This document shows, in pieces, positions 13,001 to 20,900 of a DNA stretch of 64,000 bases. The notes under the pieces were generated by a model, which had not been told where the DNA came from, searched no databases, and was given only the letters and a program-made list of their open reading frames with translations. A program made the position numbers and the translations under genes. The stretch covers positions 159,548,438-159,612,437 of the forward strand of contig NC_080540.1 in NCBI RefSeq assembly GCF_028640845.1. The letters are read 5' to 3'. Every line of letters starts with the position of its first letter. Within the stretch, counting starts at the first letter, position 1. The DNA is from Ahaetulla prasina (taxonomy: Eukaryota; Chordata; Lepidosauria; Squamata; Colubridae).

Positions 13001-16000
13001 CTAACCCAAATTTTTCCCACGTTTCCAATAATATTGGCTCCTGAAAATTTTGTGCCCACTTTATCATACAGTCCTTTACCAAGTCCCTTTCAGAATCTAT
13101 TTCAAGTAACACATTATACAATCTCTTTATATGCTCCTGAGACTGATTTCTAATTTGCTTTACCAAATTTCCCTCGTTCTGCTCTATACCAATTTTTTGA
13201 TCTCCCTTCCATCTAGCATGTAATTGCTCATATTGAAACCAAGTATAATTTTTCCCTTCCTCTCTTAATACTTGCAGAGATTTTAACTGCAAATTACCTC
13301 TTTCAGTATACAAAAGATCTTTATATGTAATCATTTCCTGATTCTGTTCTATGTTTATATTTTCTACTGTATGTCTAGGACATGCCCATATAGGAACCTT
13401 ATAATTTAGTTTATAAGAGTATTTTTCCAAACACATGAAGGGCATTTCTTAGCACATGATTTTTAAAGGCCTTATCCACTTTTTGTCATAAATTAAATAT
13501 GCATGCCATCCATATAACAAATCATAACCTTCTATATTCAAAATTCTATCCTCTGTTAAATTAAACCAATCACTTATTGCAGAGAGAGCAGCTGCTTCAT
13601 AATATAATTTAAAATTAGGCATTTTAAACCTCCCTTTCCGAGAATCTTGAATTATTTTCATTTTAACCCTAGCTTTTTACCTTCCCATATAAATTTGTTA
13701 ATTCCTTCTGCCATTCCTCAAGATTCTTATCTTTCTTAATTATTGGTATCATCTGAAAGAGGAATAAAAATCTAGGTAAAACATTCATTTTAATAGCAGC
13801 AATTCTCCCAGCAAAGATAATTGCAATTTTTCCAAACAATCAACTCCTTCTGAACTTTTTGCCATAAAACCTCATAGTTATTCTTATACAATTTCACATT
13901 TGATGACGTAATATAAACCCCTAAATACTTAACCTTCTTTACAATTTCAAATCCTGTTACTTCCTCTAGTTTTTCTTTCTGTTGTCTGGCCATATTTTTT
14001 ATTATCACTTTTTGTCTTTTCTGATTTACCTTAAACCCTGAGACATTCCCATATTGATCAATTATTTCCAACAAAGATTTACTAGAATTTATAGGGTTTG
14101 TTAAAGTAATCACCAAATCATCTGCAAAAGCTCTTAACTTATATTCATACTGTCTAACTCTAATTGCCTCTATCTCCTTTACTTCTCGTATTTTATCCAA
14201 TAATGGTTCTAGAGTTAAAATAAACAATAATGGTGATAAAGGACATCCCTGTCTTGTTCCTTTCGCAATCTTAAAAGGTTCTGTTAAGCTACCATTGATT
14301 ATAATCTGTGCTGTTTGCTCTCCATAAATTGCCCTAATTATTCTTAAAAACCATCTCCAAATTGCATCTTTTCTATTAATTTAAATAAAAATCCCAATGC
14401 AATCGATCAAAAGCTTTCTCTGCATCGAGAAAATAAATGCTGCTGGAATAAAATTTTCCTCAGATTCTGTGCCTGCGTGAATTTAACATTTCTAACCCAA
14501 ATTTCCCTCGTTCTGCTCTATACCAATTTTCTGATCTCCTTCCATCTAGCATGTAATTGCTCATATTGAAACCAAGTATAATTTTTCCTTCCTCTCTTAA
14601 TACTTGCAGAGATTTTAACTGCAAATTACCTCTTTCAGTATACAAAAGATCTTTATATGTAATCATTTCCTGATTCTGTTCTATGTTTATATTTTCTACT
14701 GTATGTCTAGGACATGCCCATATAGGAACCTTATAATTTAGTTTATAAGAGTATTTTTCCAAACACATGAAGGGCATTTCTTAGCACATGATTTTTAAAG
14801 GCCTTATCCACTTTTTGTCATAAATTAAATATGCATGCCATCCATATAACAAATCATAACCTTCTATATTCAAAATTCTGTCCTCTGTTAAATTAAACCA
14901 ATCACTTATTGCAGAGAGCAGCTGCTTCATAATATAATTTAAAATTAGGCATTTTAAACCTCCCTTTCCGAGAATCTTGAATTATTTTCATTTTCACCCT
15001 AGCTTTTTTACCTTCCCATATAAATTTGTTAATTCCCTTCTGCCATTCCTCAAGATTCTTATCTTTCTTAATTATTGGTATCATCTGAAAGAGGAATAAA
15101 AATCTAGGTAAAACATTCATTTTAATAGCAGCAATTCTCCCAGCAAAGATAATTGCAATTTTTCCAAACAATCAACTCCTTCTGAACTTTTTGCCATAAA
15201 ACCTCATAGTTATTCTTATACAATTTCACATTTGATGACGTAATATAAACCCCTAAATACTTAACCTTCTTTACAATTTCAAATCCTGTTACTTCCTCTA
15301 GTTTTTCTTTCTGTTGTCTGGCCATATTTTTATTATCACTTTTGTCTTTTCTGATTTACCTTAAACCCTGAGACATTCCCATATTGATCAATTATTTCCA
15401 ACAAAGATTTACTAGAATTTATAGGGTTTGTTAAAGTAATCACCAAATCATCTGCAAAAGCTCTTAACTTATATTCATACTGTCTAACTCTAATTCCTCT
15501 ATCTCCTTTACTTCTCGTATTTTATCCAATAATGGTTCTAGAGTTAAAATAAACAATAATGGTGATAAAGGACATCCCTGTCTTGTTCCTTTCGCAATCT
15601 TAAAAGGTTCTGTTAAGCTACCATTGATTATAATCTGTGCTGTTTGCTCTCCATAAATTGCCCTAATTATTCTTAAAAAACCATCTCCAAATTGCATCTT
15701 TTCTATTAATTTAAATAAAAAATCCCAATGCAATCGATCAAAAGCTTTCTCTGCATCGAGAAAAATAAATGCTGCTGGAATAAAATTTTTCTTTTCTAAG
15801 TACTCCAGTAAATTAACAATCTGCCTAACATTATTCCTCATCTGTCTCCCTTTTATAAATCCAGATTGATCATTATGAATTCTTCGCTGCAGAATCAACA
15901 TTAATCTATTAGCTATTATTTTAACAAAAATCTTATAATCATTATTTAAAAGTGAGATTGGCCTATAATTCCCAGGTTTAGAACAATCCTGTTCCTCTTT

Positions 16001-17939
16001 TGGTATCAATGAAATAAAAGAGGTTCTCCATGAGGGGGGAATTCCCCCTCCTAGTTGTATCTGATTAAATAATTCCTTAAGTGGACCTAACATCTCATCC
16101 TGTAAATTCCTATAATAACTAACTGTAAGCCCATCCGTACCAGGAGTTTTCCCCATTTTTAATTGTTTAATTACCAAAATAATTTCTTCCGAGGTTATAG
16201 GCCGATTCAATTCATCCGTTTGTTCTAAAGTTAAATTTTTAACCTTATATTCCTTCAAATACTTATCAATATCCCTATTCGATAGCTGCTTTGAATTTTT
16301 AAACAGGTATTTTTTGGAACTTTCCTAAGAAAGGAATCCCCTGCCCCCAGTGATAGTCATCTCTCTTTTCCATTTCCTTCAGGCACAAAGCTTGGATTGC
16401 ATAATGACAGAGCTTTTAACTATAATCTGTTGAATTTACTGGCCTGGTTTATAATGGTAATCCATAATGGATAGCTCTAGGTGAGAATGACCTTGAGGCA
16501 TGAGGGGAAGAGAAACTGAAAATGATCAGACCAGTAGTGGCTTCCATTTACCTTTGCTACCGTTTCAAAATTGGGAGCACACATGCGTGCAGTGCTTCTG
16601 CGCATGCACAGAATGTTTTGTGCATGCTTAGAGCATCCGTGATGACATCTGGGCAGGTGGGCGGAGCCTCCTGCCACCAAACCGGGGCAAACCGATAGAA
16701 ACCCACCATTAGATCAGACAAAAGAACAGGGAGCACCAGTGGCTTAGCGGGCAGAGAAAGAAACTTAGGAAAGATCCACCCTAATTGATCAGAATGTTAA
16801 AAGTGACGGTGGGAGATTTGTACTTCAAGACTTACAAGAGTTCTGTTAATGTAACTTTATGATAAAGAAGAATTATTTCATCTCGTTGTGTTTCCTGACT
16901 GGTCTACTTGGGAGGCTGACAATACAGCATAGGAAGCCAAAAACAACCAAGCTACATGGATTAATAGCAGGGGAGACCCTCATCTGAATCTTGTCTATGG
17001 AGATTCTAAGTCATCCAGGTCATAGTTGTCCCAAAGGTGCTTTTTCAAGAGACAACTGGACTTTCTGGGCTGAAGAAGCTTCTTGGATGAGAAGCGAAAT
17101 GTCTTCAAAGAAAAACCAGAAAGTCCAGTTGCCTCTTGAAAAAAGCACCTTTGGGTCGTGTGAATCTTGTTTGTCTGTAAAATGTTGAAAGCTTTTAATT
17201 GTTGAAGACTGCCACCTTATCACTCCCCAGGGATCTGAAGATCAGGGATCTGATTCCAGATCTCTTTATAATTGGGCAATAGCTTTTTCCCTGTCCCTTA
17301 AATAACCATATGGTCTTTTTGCTTCAGATCGTTGGTAGTTTTTTCCCAGAAGCTAAAGAAGAGAATGAGAACAAGCTACCCTTGGGGTTCCTATTCAAGG
17401 TAAGATGCAGCAATCCAACAGCTGGCTTTTAGACTTCCCCAGCTAATGAGTCATACAAACCCAGATATTAATTAAGGTAAAGGTAAAGGTAAAGGTAAAG
17501 GTAAAGGTAAAGGTTCCCCTCGCACATACTGTTGTGTCTCGCCCGCCCCCCTCTCCGCAGCCGGGCCCCTCTCATCTCCTGTTATCTCAGCCAGAGACTG
17601 ATAATGCAGATGAAGGGCCTGGCATGCCTCCAGCCCCCAGTCCTGGCACCATGCCCGGACAGACCGAGCAAGACGAATGGCCTGGCATGCCTCCGGCCCC
17701 CGGTCCTGGCACCATGCCCGGACAAACCGAGCAAATAAACCCCTCCCCCACAGCATGTGAACATGAAGAAGCTGAAGCCACGAGCTGGAGCTGCCGGCAG
17801 CTGGAGGGTGGATGGATCCACGCTTCCAGAGAATGGAGAGGCAACATCAGCAAAAGGAAGGAGGGGCAGGCCTGGATGAGTGCTGAATCATGGAGCCACA
17901 CCCCATGGCCTATATAAAGGATCTGCTTTCTGCCATTCT

Positions 17940-17982
<43 letters not shown>

Positions 17983-20900
17983 TTTTATTTATAGTTTAAT
18001 TTCTATACCGCCCTTCTCCCGAAGGACTCAGGGCGGTTTACAGCCTTATTAAAAACACAAATAATACATAATATAAATAACAAATTTAAAACAAATTTAA
18101 AACAAATATTAAATAGGTCTAATTTAACTAAAACGGTCATAGACCGATGTAAAAACCCTTAAAATTTAAAATTATAATTAAAATGCACTCAGGCTAGTCC
18201 CGCACGATTAAATAGTAAGGTCTTCAGTTCCCGCTTGAAGGTTCAGAGATCGGGGAGTTGGCGTAACCCCAGAGGTAACTCGTTCCAAAGGGCCGGTGCT
18301 GCCACAGAGAAGGCTCTCCCCCTGGGGGCCGCCAACTGACATTGTTTGGTCGACGGCACCCTGAGCAGGCTCACTCTGTGGGAGCGCACAGGTCGTTGGG
18401 AGGCCAGCGGTGGCAGTAGGCGGTCTCGTAAATAGCCCGGTCCTAAGCCATGGAGCGCTTTGAAGGTGGTCACTAACACCTTGAATTGCACCCGGAAGGC
18501 TACCGGCAGCCAGTGCAGGCCACGCAGGATGGGTGTTATATGGGAGCGTGATGCTCCCTCTATTACCCACGCAGCCGCATTCTGGACTAGCTGGAGCCTC
18601 CTGGTGCTCTTCAAGGGGAGCCCCATGTAGAGAGCATTGCAATAGTCCAGGCGAGAAGTAACGAGAGCGTGAGTGACTGTGCACAAGGAGTCCTGGTCAA
18701 GGAAAGGGCGCAACTGGCGGATCAGGCGAACCTGATAAAATGCTCCCCTGGCGACGGCCGTCAGATGTTCTTCTAAAGATAGCCGATCGTCCAGGAGAAC
18801 GCCTAAGTTGTGCACCCTTCTCCTGGGGGCCAATACTTCACCCCCAACAGTCAGCGAAGGTGTAAGCTGACTGTACCGGGACGCCGGGACCCACAGCCAC
18901 TCTGTCTTGGTGGGGTTGAGTTGGAGCCTGTTCCTCCCCATCTAGACCTGCACAGCTTCAAGACACCGGGCCATCACCTCGACCGCTTCGTTGGGGTGGT
19001 TCGGGGTGGAAATGTACAGCTGAGTATCGTCAGCGTACAGATGATAATCCACCCCAAAACCACGGATAACCTCACCCAGCGCCTTCATGTAGATGTTGAA
19101 CAGGAGAGGCGAGAGAACCGACCCCTTTGAGTCATGCAAAGTCTAATTTGGATTGCTGAAGTCACATCTTGGACTCCTGCCTGCCCTGAGAACTCTGACA
19201 GAACTTTGGCAAAGCTGCAGAGGCTCTGTGGCCACGCTTGATACAGACTTCCCCGACCCGGCCGTCAGAGGAGGAGTGGGACACGACACATACGTGCTAA
19301 TCGTTCCCAACTCTAGGGGGCGGTGCTCATCTCTGTTTCAAAGCCGAAGAGCCAGCGCTGTCCGACGATGTCTCCGTGGTCATGTGGCCAGCATGACTAA
19401 ACGCTAAAGGTGCGCGGAATGCTCTTACCTTCCCACCGAAGATAGTCCCTATTTTTCTACTTGCATTTTTTACGTGCTTTCGAACTGCTAGGTTGGCAGA
19501 AGCTGGGACAAGTAACGGGAGCTCACCTTGTTACACGGCAGCACTAGGGATTCGAACCACTGAACTGCCAACCTTTCGATCGACAAGCTCAGCGTCTTAC
19601 CCACTAAGCCACTGTGTTAATTATTAATTAATATTAATTATTATAATTATATAATTTAAGTATAATAATTATAATTATAAATATTAATTAAGGGAGGGTG
19701 CTAATTCCAAGCCTTGTCCATTGAGACCATCCCTGACTTTTTAAATTTTACTTTAAATATTATTTTTTCAGCCTTTTCTGTAGTATTCAATTCGGAAGTG
19801 GGATAGATGGATGAAGAGCTGAGATGCCCATTTTACACTGCCCTATTTTTTATTATTTTCACATTTTATGTTCCAGGCTCAAGCAACTCAAGCTCATGCT
19901 TCAGAAGATGACAGTCATCTTCAGTTTGGAGAAGGAGATATCATACTTGTGATATCAGACATTCAAGCAGAGGTAACATCTGAGGACTTGCTTGGCATGA
20001 CAATTTGAAATACATTGGCAAAGGATGCTATAATTTAGAGGTGGGCGTCCCTTAGTTCTCCCATGTCATACTGAACTACAACTCGCAGAAGATCCAGCTA
20101 GCAGGGAGGAGCATGCACACAAGCTAGATTTTTCTGCTACGAAAGAAGGTCTCTGTCCTATATAGAGAAAAGAGAAGGGAAAGTCAATGAGGGAAACAGC
20201 AAAGTAAAGCCAGATCTCTCTGCTCAGCAACAAGAGAGAAGGAAAAGAAAACCAGGATTTGGGCGGTTCCTGGAAAGACCAATTCCTTGATTATATCAGT
20301 GGTGAAATCTGAATTTTTTTGCTACCGGTTCTGTGGGCGTGGCTTGGTGGGCGTGGCAGGGGAAGGATACTGCAAAATCTCCATTCCCTCCACACTCCAG
20401 GGGAAGGATACTGCAAAATCCCCATTTCCTCCCCACTCCTAGAGGAAGGATACTGCAAAATCTCCATTCCCACCCCACTCTGGGGCCAGCCAGAGGTGGT
20501 ACTTGCCGGTTCTCTGAACTACTCAAAATTTCTGCTACTGGTTCTCTAGAACCTGTCAGAACCTGCTGGATTTCATCCCTGGATTATGTCACCCAACATA
20601 TTGAAAAATATGTAGGATGACCTAATAATATCCCAGTGGAAAATACGATATTGAAAAAAATACAGTGTGTATCAACCCAATAATGAAAGCAAAATAAAAA
20701 AAACTGGTGCCAGCTATAAAATAACAGTCTTGGTAAAAAAAATGAAAATAAAAAGCATTTAATAAATGTGTATGTGTTTAAAATAGTAATACCATTTGCC
20801 AGTAACTCATCAGGGATTTTTATATTAAATTAAAAAAAAAAAGTTTCAGAGTCATGGCCCTTGGACTAATTAACTAGTCCTCATGAACACTCATGGTAAT

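Larger units (their letters stand above)
17474..19616 (-). mobile_element. Sauria SINE (tRNA-derived, BovB-type tail), split by an LTR
   Basis: The element is antisense. Its tail (AAGGTA)n-AGGTTCCCCTCGCACATAC lies at 17474-17529, and the body with its tRNA-like head is at 19289-19616. The box B equivalent GGATTCGAACCAC and the box A equivalent near GTAAGACGCTGAGC are readable on the minus strand. AT-rich flanks (attaatta) may be its target duplication. Confidence 0.85.

Noticed and set aside
15464..16258. A functional 264-codon reverse transcriptase gene
   Set aside because: It is an open fragment of a 5'-truncated L1 whose downstream ORF2 is broken by frameshifts and a duplication.
19540..19616. 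A tRNA gene on the minus strand
   Set aside because: The box-like sequences are the tRNA-derived head of a Sauria SINE that continues into its body and tail.
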